Shown piece by piece: positions 32,427-39,644 of a DNA stretch of 45,575 nt (position 1 is its first letter; each line of letters starts with the position of its first letter). The DNA is from a virus. Where the stretch lies: positions 1 through 45,575 of the IMG/VR virus record IMGVR_UViG_3300050140_000059; one strand, given 5' to 3'. Made by a program: the position numbers and the translations under genes. A model generated the notes under the pieces. The model made no database searches and was not told the DNA's origin. It saw only the letters and a list, made by a program, of their open reading frames with translations.

Positions 32427-32540
32427 TCACTTTTCAACTTTAGTTTTTTCAAGGTCGAAAGCAACAGTTTTGTGAATGCGAATAAACTCTTCTAACGCAA
32501 TTATGAAACCTTTACTAAACCGTTTACGCCATTGAAACAA
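32427..32540 (-). pseudogene. 3' half of a split KGEHF-family gene
   Basis: The minus strand encodes LFQWRKRFSKGFIIALEE and 20 more residues to a TGA, with no start. This is the C-terminal half of the KGEHF family, whose N-terminal half lies at 33254-33346, beyond the HNH gene. The same stretch is echoed inside the HNH protein's C-terminus (KGEHFIISCLERHKKISKG). Its first codons overlap the last 17 nt of the HNH gene in another frame. Confidence 0.65.
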
Positions 32541-33228
32541 TCAAAGGTTTTTCAGGATTAGTAATAATGAAAGCATTTTTCTTTTTCTCAATAAGAAACC
32601 ACTCTAAAAACTCTAAAAGCCCTTTGCTAATTTTTTTATGTCTCTCAAGGCAACTTATGATAAAATGTTCTCCTTTTGTTAAAACAACGCCGTTCTCAAT
32701 ATCCCAAAGGGCTGAACAGTTTAAGGCGTCTTCAAAGGTCTGAAGGTTAAATTCCCTGATAATATCTACGACTCTTTTTTTATGATGCACTTGAATGTTT
32801 AAAGGCAAATTTGGGTACGAGGGGATACAAGTTTTTAGAACTTCTTTTCGCCAACACCCATATTCTTTTGACTCACGGATTTCTGACAAGAGAGGAAACC
32901 GATATTTTACGTTCTTTCTGCCGCCTTTCCATGCCCAATGATTTTCTCTAGTATATTTTCCCCTAAGAGCTTTGCTGAGGTTTTCAGCGTGTTCTTTTGT
33001 CACTATTACTTTTTTGTTTTTCTCAGATTTACTTATTTTTAACTTCTGCTCTTTGGACATTTTTACTCCAAAACGAGGGTTTCCTTTCCCGCAATATTCG
33101 CCTCTTACACCTCTGCATGAAGCACAATTACAACTGGCGCCATGATTAATACCTTTCCGCATTTTTACAGCATTAAGACGCAATTGCCCCAGATGTTGTG
33201 GGGTTCTTTTATAGTATCCTGAAGGCAT
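32524..33228 (-). CDS. HNH homing-type endonuclease inserted in a gene
   Basis: A 234-residue protein. An N-terminal Cys-rich finger (CNCASCRG) precedes a NUMOD3-like segment (NPRFGVKMSKEQKLKISKSE), then NHWAWKGG and the nuclease core: IQVHHKKRVVDIIREF, ALNCSALWDIENGVVL. The core ends with a copy of the KGEHF domain rather than the usual C..CH. The ORF sits between the two halves of a KGEHF-family gene, with 27 nt before it and none after. A mobile homing endonuclease is the best reading. A catalytic intron is less likely because there is almost no non-coding flank. Confidence 0.85.
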   Translation of the reverse strand: MPSGYYKRTPQHLGQLRLNAVKMRKGINHGASCNCASCRGVRGEYCGKGNPRFGVKMSKEQKLKISKSEKNKKVIVTKEHAENLSKALRGKYTRENHWAWKGGRKNVKYRFPLLSEIRESKEYGCWRKEVLKTCIPSYPNLPLNIQVHHKKRVVDIIREFNLQTFEDALNCSALWDIENGVVLTKGEHFIISCLERHKKISKGLLEFLEWFLIEKKKNAFIITNPEKPLIVSMA

Positions 33229-33253
33229 ATCTTTACTAAGGCCTGATTTGCTT

Positions 33254-33346
33254 TTAAAAGTGTTCGCCTTTGTAGATTGTCACGGTCCAAGGCGGATCAT
33301 AAGTTATGTGGTGAATTTGAATAACCGTTTTACGTTTCGGCTTTAT
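33254..33346 (-). pseudogene. 5' half of a split KGEHF-family gene
   Basis: Codes KPKRKTVIQIHHITYDPPWT then VTIYKGEHF and a stop. ATA at 33346 is the only plausible start: GAAGG lies 8 nt upstream and TAA is in frame just before it. The KGEHF motif should be followed by a helical half. That half appears 700 nt away at 32427-32540, separated by the HNH gene. As it stands the gene is broken unless the RNA is spliced. Confidence 0.6.
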
Positions 33347-33393
33347 AGTTTAGGCCTTCTCTAATCTTAGCAAGTACACCGCATTTCTGTTCC

Positions 33394-33570
33394 CTAATAC
33401 TCAATTTTTGGAATTACATTATAGTGATTAGACTTTAAGCTAACGCCAAAATGACAAATCCTTTTAGTGCCTTTCTGTTTATGCGATTTTTCTTTTGCGC
33501 AACATGATAAACAAAGTTTGCTTTTGTTTTGGCGGTTTCTATGTTTACCACATTTTAAACAAGTAGCCAT
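33394..33570 (-). CDS. 58-residue zinc-finger protein
   Basis: CLKCGKHR at 4-11 and CLSCCAKEK at 20-28 form a C4-type zinc finger, followed by a basic tail. The ATG overlaps the upstream TAA as TAATG. This is a typical DNA- or RNA-binding microprotein layout. The gap from 33347 to 33393 holds no further gene. Confidence 0.65.
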   Translation of the reverse strand: MATCLKCGKHRNRQNKSKLCLSCCAKEKSHKQKGTKRICHFGVSLKSNHYNVIPKIEY

Positions 33571-33818
33571 TAGTAAGGTGTGTCTCCAATCCCATCAAAC
33601 CCCATGGCTTCCCGTCGTGTGGGTTCTGTCGTGTGGAATATGTTGCCGCAGAAGTTGCATCTGACCATCGTGTTTATGCTCTGCGTATAAACCTGAGCTG
33701 TCCACGTAGGCGCGGCACCCTTTAACCGTTTAGTGCGAAGCCGCAGGGCAGGACCAACCCTGAGTAAATCTGAAATCTCACCGCATCGTGGACATTTCGT
33801 CCAAGTTAAATCAGTCAA
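33570..33818 (-). CDS. 82-residue zinc-ribbon protein
   Basis: CPRCGEI near the N-terminus and CNFCGNIFHTTE near residue 60 make a split zinc ribbon with a basic middle (RLRTKRLKG). TTG at 33818 gives a TTGA overlap with the upstream stop and has GGAG 9 nt before it. A TTG 15 nt further upstream is less likely. It follows the terminase block. Confidence 0.7.
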   Translation of the reverse strand: MTDLTWTKCPRCGEISDLLRVGPALRLRTKRLKGAAPTWTAQVYTQSINTMVRCNFCGNIFHTTEPTRREAMGFDGIGDTPY

Positions 33819-34009
33819 AGCGTACAACTCCAACTATTGCCGTAACCGTCATATCTGCATCCATTTTCTGAAGACGCGTATGTGTGCACTTTGGATTCAT
33901 CGATTTTCTGCTTCATGTCTAAACTCCAAAACTCAACGGAGTTGTCGAAGTGAAGTTCATAATGGTCTTCTCTTTTAATCACTAATCTTAACTGATTTAT
34001 GTTACTCAC
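33815..34009 (-). CDS. 64-residue small protein
   Basis: GTG start overlapping the terminase stop (GTGA). A charged N-terminal half (LRLVIKREDHYELHFDN) reads as beta-strands, and a Tyr/Gly/Ser-rich C-terminus follows. No motif is recognised. Confidence 0.6.
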   Translation of the reverse strand: MSNINQLRLVIKREDHYELHFDNSVEFWSLDMKQKIDESKVHTYASSENGCRYDGYGNSWSCTL

Positions 34010-35334
34010 CTCGGGCGTACTCCAAACGTTACTTCTGTTGGTCCACTATTACGCAGTTGCCAAGCTGCTAAAGCCAAAGCGATCACGCAGTCGTCATGTA
34101 GGCCTTCTGGCGCATTGTAACTTATCAGGCCTGACGGCGTTAAATCGTAAGTGAAGCTTTCAAGTTCAGACTTTAAAACTGGGAAATCAGTGTCTAAAGT
34201 TGTGCTGAACTCTTTTGTTTCAGAGTCGCCGGGAAACCAGATTGCACCGTTGTCAAGCATGATGCTTAAGTTTTCTATTAACGCTTTTTTTGTTGAGTTA
34301 GTTAATTTGTAGCCTTGTGCATCACTGTATTCTTGAGTTAACTCATCATAAACGGGGTCGCCTACGCCTGTGCTGTCAATAAGTAAAGATGCATTGTTGA
34401 GGCGTCTACAAAACTCTACTGAACGCTTCCGCATTAGGGGCCAGTCAAGTTGATGGTAACGTTCAAACCCTACAACTTCACCGTTTAATCGTAGGGCAAT
34501 GTTAACGTAGAAATCTACGCTTTTAGCTAAGTCACTGCCAACAGTTATAACTTCGCCTTCCTGAATAGGCGCAATATCGTCTCGTATGCGATCAGTTATA
34601 TGGCGGAAAACTACGCCTTCGCCCTGTAAGGTTTCTCCCAAGATTTCTTGGCGCTGCGTTAACTCAGGCAGTTGCGCCGCGATAAAATCTATGTCACTTT
34701 TATTTAAGAATCCGCCTTGCTCCGTGCTGTTGCCATAAGAGCCGAACATCCAGCTTTTATATTCAGTATTTTTTGGGTCTTGCCCTTTCTGGTAGTATTC
34801 ATCAAACCAGTTAACGCCTTTAGGAGTGCCTATAGCGAATAGCCAGCCGTGAAAATCAATTAGGCTGGGCAATAATTCTTCGGTGACGCGGTTGCGCTTC
34901 ATTGATCCTGCTTCATCGATTATTACACCGTGAAGGCCTGATCCTCTTAGGGTGTCTTCTTTATCTGCACTGTGAAAAAAACATTCAGCACCATTTGTTA
35001 AGCGGACGAATCTGATTACTTCACTACTTTCTAACTGCTTAGATATTGCTTCTCTTGGCGTTAACTTGCGGATTTTAGCAGTTGCAGGAATCAACTCTTT
35101 ATAGTAGGGTGCAACCCACCAGATTAAACAGTTAGGGTTATTACCCATATATGTGAGGCATTTTATCCATGCGAGTTCGGTTTTACCCCATCGTCTTCCA
35201 GCTTTTACGATTTGGAAGCGGTGATTGTCATGGTAAACTTTAAGTTGTTGGGGATGTAGGTGAAACTTCTGGGTCTTTACTGTTGTCAACGATTTCAAAT
35301 TTAATTGTTTCTCCACCCTCAATTTTCTGCTCAA
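34006..35334 (-). CDS. terL: Terminase large subunit
   Basis: A 442-residue DNA-packaging motor. Walker A is KAGRRWGKTE (K51), Walker B GVIIDEAG (D140-E141), and the coupling motif AIGTPKG lies near 168. The C-terminal RNase-H-like nuclease has VGSDLAKS (D268), LLIDSTGVGD (D320) and GLHDDCVIA (D414/D415). Both activities therefore look intact. The frame opens at TTG 35334 and overlaps the small subunit by 95 nt. The real start may be one of several TTG or GTG codons up to residue 16, because conserved sequence begins near FHLHPQQ. Confidence 0.95.
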   Translation of the reverse strand: MSRKLRVEKQLNLKSLTTVKTQKFHLHPQQLKVYHDNHRFQIVKAGRRWGKTELAWIKCLTYMGNNPNCLIWWVAPYYKELIPATAKIRKLTPREAISKQLESSEVIRFVRLTNGAECFFHSADKEDTLRGSGLHGVIIDEAGSMKRNRVTEELLPSLIDFHGWLFAIGTPKGVNWFDEYYQKGQDPKNTEYKSWMFGSYGNSTEQGGFLNKSDIDFIAAQLPELTQRQEILGETLQGEGVVFRHITDRIRDDIAPIQEGEVITVGSDLAKSVDFYVNIALRLNGEVVGFERYHQLDWPLMRKRSVEFCRRLNNASLLIDSTGVGDPVYDELTQEYSDAQGYKLTNSTKKALIENLSIMLDNGAIWFPGDSETKEFSTTLDTDFPVLKSELESFTYDLTPSGLISYNAPEGLHDDCVIALALAAWQLRNSGPTEVTFGVRPR

Positions 35335-35599
35335 CTCTCTGCGGCATCAACTTTGCAAGTAAAAGGTCACGATATTTCATGCGCAAAGCGGGGTTATCGG
35401 CTTTAACTATGTCACGTTGCTGTTGCCGCAGTAATTCGTCTACAAGCATTTGTGCGGTTAAGCCGTTGCGGTGGGTGTAGATTGTGTTTAGGCAGGGTGA
35501 TATGCCTACAGTGTCTTCTAAGTGTTTACGGGTTTCTTCTGCTGATGCGCCTTTAGCCCAATCGGCTAAGATGATGGTTGTTACTTCTTTGCTGTACAT
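35240..35599 (-). CDS. terS: Terminase small subunit (probable)
   Basis: A 119-residue protein just upstream of terL. Residues 8-45 look like a helix-turn-helix (WAKGASAEETRKHLEDTVG). A helical centre (MLVDELLRQQQRDI) suggests oligomerisation, and an acidic tail would contact the large subunit. Small terminases recognise the packaging site on viral DNA. Family level is inferred from order and fold pattern. Confidence 0.75.
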   Translation of the reverse strand: MYSKEVTTIILADWAKGASAEETRKHLEDTVGISPCLNTIYTHRNGLTAQMLVDELLRQQQRDIVKADNPALRMKYRDLLLAKLMPQRVEQKIEGGETIKFEIVDNSKDPEVSPTSPTT

Positions 35600-35603
35600 G
35601 GTT

Positions 35604-35681
35604 TTAACCAGACTTTACTAGTTTTACTCGTTTTTGCCCCGTGTACTTTTCCCATCTTTGGCAGATGATTTCTTGGGTCAT
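35604..35681 (-). CDS. 25-residue basic microprotein
   Basis: A 25-codon frame (ICQRWEKYTGQKRVKL) starts at ATG 35681 and ends 4 nt before terS. It resembles short phage proteins with a Cys-x-x-Trp...TG motif. No strong Shine-Dalgarno is visible. Low-confidence gene. Confidence 0.4.
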   Translation of the reverse strand: MTQEIICQRWEKYTGQKRVKLVKSG

Positions 35682-35698
35682 GTTTTCACTTTCAAAGG

Positions 35699-35875
35699 TT
35701 ATGTAGTGTAGCTTAACGGTTTATTTTTAGGTGCTTCATCTACGCATGAAATTTTAGTTAACAGATTGATTAGTTCTGCTTGTGTTTCTTCGATGGTTTT
35801 AAGGTGTTTGCAGATAATGAGGAAGAGTTCTTTTAGTTCCTGCGGGGAAGGTTCAGTTAATGAAGGGGCACTCAT
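35699..35875 (-). CDS. 58-residue helical protein
   Basis: Hydrophilic N-terminus then a strong amphipathic helix (QELKELFLIICKHLKTIEET). It starts at ATG 35875 and ends 17 nt before the next frame. It lies upstream of terS. Unknown function; perhaps a packaging or assembly helper. Confidence 0.55.
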   Translation of the reverse strand: MSAPSLTEPSPQELKELFLIICKHLKTIEETQAELINLLTKISCVDEAPKNKPLSYTT

Positions 35876-35907
35876 TTTTTCACTTATCGGTTATATCTTT
35901 CTACGCC

Positions 35908-36027
35908 TTACTGAAAATGGAAGCGGCAGCGATTGCAACGCACAGGACGTGTACCTTCAATTAGCGGAGTAGTGTTGACGTAACCGCATTTAGGGCAAGT
36001 AACATCTTTCACAGTCAGTTGAACCAT
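35908..36027 (-). CDS. 39-residue zinc-ribbon microprotein
   Basis: CPKCGYVNTT at 11-20 and CNRCRFHFQ at the C-terminus make a minimal zinc ribbon, like Com-type or ribosomal zinc ribbons. Its ATG overlaps the upstream TAA. It is probably a nucleic-acid or protein-binding factor. Confidence 0.65.
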   Translation of the reverse strand: MVQLTVKDVTCPKCGYVNTTPLIEGTRPVRCNRCRFHFQ

Positions 36028-36425
36028 TAGGTTTCCGTCCCCGTTACCGTTACATTGAAGTTGAATGCTCCCAGAGGCGCAGACGATGAAGCTGTTAAAG
36101 TGAACTTTGCGGTCTGCGGGGTCTGCGGTGTAATAAGCGTGCCTGTGCAGTTCCAGCTAAGCGTCAGATACGCTGGCAAACCCGTCGTCGCCATCGTTAA
36201 GGTTTCATTCAGGTTTCCCGTGTTCGTGATTACAACGTTAGTGCTGGTTACGCTTCCCTGGGAGATGCTGCCCACGGTGATGGAAGATGGATTCACTGAA
36301 ACGCCGACTCCGACAATGTTCCCAGTGATACTCACTAGGAATGAGGTGCTAAGCAAAGCGGCTACAGTGATGCCTATAGTAAGGCAAACAACTAAGAATG
36401 CAAGAATCAACCGTGTTTTACTCAA
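36027..36425 (-). CDS. Membrane-anchored Ig-like protein
   Basis: A 132-residue protein. Residues 5-30 are a hydrophobic signal or anchor (LILAFLVVCLTIGITVAALL). The rest is an archaeal-type Ig-like beta-sandwich (VNPSSITVGSISQGS ... NTGNLNETLTM ... WNCTG). The domain matches the C-terminal domain of the fibre at 1243-2688. TTG start with GAGG 9 nt upstream. It may sit in the host envelope during assembly or on the virion surface. Confidence 0.7.
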   Translation of the reverse strand: MSKTRLILAFLVVCLTIGITVAALLSTSFLVSITGNIVGVGVSVNPSSITVGSISQGSVTSTNVVITNTGNLNETLTMATTGLPAYLTLSWNCTGTLITPQTPQTAKFTLTASSSAPLGAFNFNVTVTGTET

Positions 36426-36570
36426 GTTTTTTAACCTCTACACATTCTATTTTTTTGTTATGTTTAGGCTAGCGTGTTTTGCGCGGTGTTCCGCCTCTGA
36501 TATGAAAGGAAGAGAGAAATGAAAATTGAAAGTTGCTCAGAAGAGAACGCCTGTGCGCACACGCCCAGCT

Positions 36571-36864
36571 TTAATACATTAGGATAAAATAGGTGACGGC
36601 TGAAGCGACGACCGCGCTTGCGATTCCTGTGATTAATGGTTTAAACATGTTTACCCAGCTTGACTCAACTCGTCGGCTTTGTTGCAGCTGCGCTATTGCG
36701 TGTACGATACCCTCAGTTAAGCCCATACCGTCAACGCCAAGCAACGCAACGTAAATTTTATCGATTTTACGGTTCAAGTCAGGACAAATCGGGCAATCCA
36801 TATAAGAAAAACTTGCGCCTCGCTCACCTTTCTCGCCTCGCTCGCCTCGTTCGCCTCGACTCAT
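36571..36864 (-). CDS. Collagen-like membrane protein (holin candidate)
   Basis: A 97-residue protein. The N-terminus is a short collagen-like GER/GEK repeat (RGERGERGEKGERG), then CPIC, a helical middle, and one C-terminal transmembrane helix (PLITGIASAVVASAVTYFIL). The layout of soluble coil plus C-terminal membrane helix resembles XhlA-type haemolysin/holin accessory proteins. Role inferred. The DNA of the repeats is itself a 9-nt periodic tract. Confidence 0.6.
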   Translation of the reverse strand: MSRGERGERGEKGERGASFSYMDCPICPDLNRKIDKIYVALLGVDGMGLTEGIVHAIAQLQQSRRVESSWVNMFKPLITGIASAVVASAVTYFILMY

Positions 36865-36868
36865 TTTT

Positions 36869-37111
36869 TTAGACTCCGAAATGATTCAATACCTCACCAT
36901 ATTCGTGATTTACTGCGTGCTGAGGTACAGCGCCGTTAAACGCGGCTTTCAACTCAGCATTAATAATTACTTCAGAGTCAACAGTGTAAACTTTATCAGC
37001 TCTGATTGGGTCGTAAAATGCGTAGTCAAGGGTGATTCTATGAGCGATTAAGATTTCAACTCGTCTTTTTCTGCGTCTTTCACGCGATTCAGGACTTTTG
37101 ATTTTACTCAT
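36869..37111 (-). CDS. 80-residue basic protein, first of the head operon
   Basis: A strongly basic N-terminus (SPESRERRRKRRVEIL) followed by a folded acidic-hydrophobic part. GGAG lies upstream of the ATG. It is the first gene after a 232-nt gap that probably carries the promoter of the structural operon. Function unknown; it could bind DNA or be a virion-associated factor. Confidence 0.6.
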   Translation of the reverse strand: MSKIKSPESRERRRKRRVEILIAHRITLDYAFYDPIRADKVYTVDSEVIINAELKAAFNGAVPQHAVNHEYGEVLNHFGV

Positions 37112-37343
37112 TCAACGTGTTTTCTCCTCAAATAGTTAGATGCTAAAAGCTGCAGTGCCCCTCTTTTTTTGCCCTGAAGGCAGAATAAGGGAGTTGCAGA
37201 ACTAATGATTTATTAAGGGCTGCGATTTACATTTAAGCGTATTCTTTTTTCCGTAAATTAAAAGGTGTTTTGATGCGGAAAACGTATAGTTTAAGCTAAT
37301 TTACCGTTTTGTTTTTGAACTGCTTGAGCTATCAAAATAACAT
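37112..37343 (-). promoter_or_regulatory. Intergenic region, probable head-operon promoter
   Basis: A 232-nt gap without a convincing ORF separates the early block from the head genes. It is AT-rich in the middle (TTTAATTTACGG, GCTTAAATGTAAAT). On the minus strand GCCCT and AGGGC can pair about 40 nt apart, and a 7-A run precedes GAGGGGC. A late promoter and leader is the simplest reading. Confidence 0.45.
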
Positions 37344-37448
37344 CTAAAATCTTTCAATGTAACCACAGACAAGACACTCCCAATAATCACCGTTAGCAGT
37401 AGTCATTGGCACAACCGCTTTTCTATCGCATTTTGAGCAAGTTTGCAT
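37344..37448 (-). CDS. 34-residue zinc-ribbon microprotein
   Basis: CSKCDRKA at 4-11 and CLVCGYIE at 25-32 make a minimal zinc ribbon. GGAG is 9 nt before the ATG, inside the end of the preceding 25-codon frame. It is the last gene of the early block. Confidence 0.65.
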   Translation of the reverse strand: MQTCSKCDRKAVVPMTTANGDYWECLVCGYIERF

Positions 37449-37460
37449 ATTCTTTTGCTC

Positions 37461-37538
37461 CTATAAAGTACCGCGTAAATCGCTGTAGTATTTCTTTTTC
37501 ATATTAGTGTAGGGAATTACGGTTAAATATTTTTTCAT
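37461..37538 (-). CDS. 25-residue microprotein
   Basis: A short basic frame (MKKYLTVIPYTNMKKKYYSD) whose ATG overlaps the upstream stop (ATGA). Its stop leads into the GGAG of the next gene. Coupled placement is the only support. Confidence 0.4.
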   Translation of the reverse strand: MKKYLTVIPYTNMKKKYYSDLRGTL

Positions 37539-37741
37539 GGTTTCTCATTTCTCTGTTCTGATAAAGAATAAGAAGCTTGGTCTTTTCTGCTATCATAGAT
37601 TAACGGTTTCACCTTTTCTTTTTCGCAATTTAGCATAAGTTGACTCAAAGCGGAACGCATAGCATAATATCCGGTTAACGTGATTTCTTTGGCATCATAA
37701 AGTTCTTCTAATAATTGTATAGTTTCTTGTTTGGTTGTCAT
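37535..37741 (-). CDS. 68-residue helical protein
   Basis: An acidic N-terminal helix pair (ETIQLLEELYDAKEITLTGY) with a hydrophilic C-terminus. ATGA overlaps on both sides. No family recognised. Confidence 0.6.
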   Translation of the reverse strand: MTTKQETIQLLEELYDAKEITLTGYYAMRSALSQLMLNCEKEKVKPLIYDSRKDQASYSLSEQRNEKP

Positions 37742-38007
37742 GTTTTGGTTTCTCCTGTTTCTTTTCGCGGGGATAGAACATCACGCAAACGGTCAAGTCT
37801 TTCAGCGTTAAAAGTTGCTAACTCGTCATAAGTGCAACCTGGTTTATCTTCATCAAGGATTTTGTTGACGTTACCAAGCTGTCCTCCATACTTCCATTTT
37901 TCGCTTTGGTATTGGTCGCGTTCTCGTTTGGCTCGCTCCAACTCTTCTCTCAGATTTATAATCATAGAGATTAATTCAGATTGGCTTGCTCCGTCTAAAT
38001 CCGTCAT
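37738..38007 (-). CDS. 89-residue coiled-coil protein
   Basis: A heptad-rich N-terminal half (LISMIINLREELERAKRERD) followed by a charged, partly helical end. It overlaps neighbours by ATGA at both ends. It may be an assembly or DNA-binding partner. No family recognised. Confidence 0.65.
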   Translation of the reverse strand: MTDLDGASQSELISMIINLREELERAKRERDQYQSEKWKYGGQLGNVNKILDEDKPGCTYDELATFNAERLDRLRDVLSPRKETGETKT

Positions 38008-38426
38008 GGTTGCTTCTCCTGTTCTTGACTTTGGATTAGAAGACCATATTTTTCGTTCAATTCGACTAGTTCTTTGTGATAGTTATTAAAATCCTCAATG
38101 GATTTGAACCAACCCTGCCCCATTGCTTTGGCAGATATCAACAAATAACCATGATTCATTTTGTACATCTTAGCTATTTTGTCAGACCAGTTTTCTTTAA
38201 GATATTTTTTGGCTTCATCACGGTTTTCTTCCTTCACCATGTCAGCGTAAGAAAGAGGTTTTTGCCTGATTTCTATTTTAGCGTATTGTGGATTGTATGC
38301 CTTAGCAATCCAGTAAGGAAGCTCTATGAAGTAATTGAACGCAGGTTTACCATTATGATCTACAAAAGGTTCATGTGGTTTTCTATCTACATGCAACCAT
38401 TTTATAATTTTCTCTGGGCGTTTCAC
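38004..38426 (-). CDS. 140-residue protein, unknown
   Basis: GTG start with GGTG 7 nt upstream. Aromatic and charged throughout (IKWLHVDRKPHEPFVDHNG, FNYFIELPYWIAKAY), with a helical C-terminal half. No cysteine cluster or membrane segment. It is coupled by ATGA to the coiled-coil gene. Function unknown. Confidence 0.6.
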   Translation of the reverse strand: MKRPEKIIKWLHVDRKPHEPFVDHNGKPAFNYFIELPYWIAKAYNPQYAKIEIRQKPLSYADMVKEENRDEAKKYLKENWSDKIAKMYKMNHGYLLISAKAMGQGWFKSIEDFNNYHKELVELNEKYGLLIQSQEQEKQP

Positions 38427-38470
38427 TCTTTTACACCGTTTTCTTTATTTTTGAAATGAAATGAGAGGAT

Positions 38471-38818
38471 TTATTCCTGCCATCCATTTTTACCGATCCG
38501 TTCTAGTTCTTCAGGTGTGGCTTTGTGTTCTTCTAGAGTTATCCAGCTTTCATCGTCAATTTCGTCTTTTGTACTATTCAACTCTATTGCTGGAGCGTAG
38601 TCTTTGTTTCCAAGAATCCAAGAACCCTCTGCTAACAGTTTCTTTAATCGCTTTTGATCTTCAGCACTGGGCCAGAACCATTCACGTAAAGGTCGAATAT
38701 AGAAACCAATACGCTCAACCTTTCGGTATTTTAGTTTTTGATAGATTCCTTTGTCCGTGATTGTTTCGGCTATATACCAAGTTTCACGGAGGACTAAACT
38801 TATTTCATGTTCATTCAT
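38471..38818 (-). CDS. 115-residue acidic protein, unknown
   Basis: A soluble protein beginning MNEHEISLVLRETWYIAET with an acidic Trp-containing C-terminal part. ATG 38818 is used; a TTG at 38830 sits only 1 nt after GGAG, too close for a normal site. No family is recognised. Confidence 0.55.
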   Translation of the reverse strand: MNEHEISLVLRETWYIAETITDKGIYQKLKYRKVERIGFYIRPLREWFWPSAEDQKRLKKLLAEGSWILGNKDYAPAIELNSTKDEIDDESWITLEEHKATPEELERIGKNGWQE

Positions 38819-38846
38819 TCTTTCTTTCAAACTCCTGTAACTTCCG

Positions 38847-39059
38847 TTACTTTGATTCTTTTGGATTATTAAGAAGCTCAGGGCAACCTACACAGAAAAC
38901 GCTAAGTTCCTCTTGTAGCGTTGTCTCATTAAACGGCGTAACCATGAGAGTTCTGTGTTGAGCAAAAGATAGGCATTTTATGCTGAATCCAGCACGCCAT
39001 TTCTTGACTCGGATCATTGCTGTTTTACAAGAACCCTCTTGTTTAATTGTGGTGCTCAC
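38847..39059 (-). CDS. 70-residue CxxC protein
   Basis: GTG start overlapping the upstream stop. CVGC near residue 56 plus isolated Cys at 11 and 29 suggest a zinc site. Basic in the middle. No family recognised. Confidence 0.6.
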   Translation of the reverse strand: MSTTIKQEGSCKTAMIRVKKWRAGFSIKCLSFAQHRTLMVTPFNETTLQEELSVFCVGCPELLNNPKESK

Positions 39060-39316
39060 GGTTTTGCCTCCGCTTGATTAGAAGTATCTTGAATAGATGG
39101 ATTCTCGCCTCTTTTCCGTCTCCATGCTTTAGGTAATTCAAAATAGCATTCGTTACAAAGTTCCAATCTTGCCTGTAAACTTATCATATGTGCATCACCA
39201 TTTCGATTACATCCTCGGCAAACATAATAGTTCCAATTTACCTTCTCAGGTTTAGGAGGATGCTCGCGCCAATGTTCTTTCCACGTCATTCTTTTGTATT
39301 CATCTTCAGCACTCAT
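39056..39316 (-). CDS. 86-residue zinc-finger protein
   Basis: CRGCNRNG at 33-40 and CNECYFELP at 54-62 form a C4 zinc finger between a Trp/Pro-rich basic N-terminus and a hydrophilic tail. ATGA overlap upstream and GTGA downstream. Likely nucleic-acid binding. Confidence 0.65.
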   Translation of the reverse strand: MSAEDEYKRMTWKEHWREHPPKPEKVNWNYYVCRGCNRNGDAHMISLQARLELCNECYFELPKAWRRKRGENPSIQDTSNQAEAKP

Positions 39317-39510
39317 TTTTGGTTTACCTCTTCATGAGAAATGGATTGAATTTGAAATCCTAAATTTTTGCTGAAACGGTCTAGCTGACGTTTAGATAAA
39401 GGATGACAGACTTTCAAAGCCTCTCCACATTGAGGGCATGTAAAGCCTAATGTTGCAGGTAGTTGCGGAAATGCTAAAGCATATTTATGACAGAATAACA
39501 CGGCCTTCAT
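39313..39510 (-). CDS. 65-residue zinc-binding protein
   Basis: C7-H8 and CPQCGEA near 25-31 plus C35-H36 suggest a mixed Cys/His zinc site. ATGA overlaps at both ends. Unknown function. Confidence 0.6.
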   Translation of the reverse strand: MKAVLFCHKYALAFPQLPATLGFTCPQCGEALKVCHPLSKRQLDRFSKNLGFQIQSISHEEVNQK

Positions 39511-39644
39511 TGCTTGGTTGCACCTTCCGTAGAAATGATTTGAACTTGGACTTTGTTAATTCTTGTTTGTCTTATGCAAGTTGTTTTCTGGTAGCAAGTT
39601 GCACAAAGTGTTTGGAAGGTTCCAAATTCACCGAAACAGTTCAT
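39507..39644 (-). CDS. 45-residue Cys-rich microprotein
   Basis: Opens MNCFGEFGTFQTLCATCYQK; Cys at 3, 14, 17 and 23 give CX10CX2CX5C, a common small zinc-site layout in archaeal proteins. Overlaps neighbours by ATGA at both ends, so translation is well supported. Confidence 0.65.
   Translation of the reverse strand: MNCFGEFGTFQTLCATCYQKTTCIRQTRINKVQVQIISTEGATKQ

Noticed and set aside
32510-33239. Group I intron around the HNH gene
   Set aside because: Only about 27 nt upstream and none downstream are non-coding, too little for a catalytic core unless it overlaps the ORF.
37112-37343. tRNA or small RNA gene in the intergenic gap
   Set aside because: No cloverleaf with acceptor and T-arm could be folded by eye; only a short GCCCT/AGGGC dyad is present.
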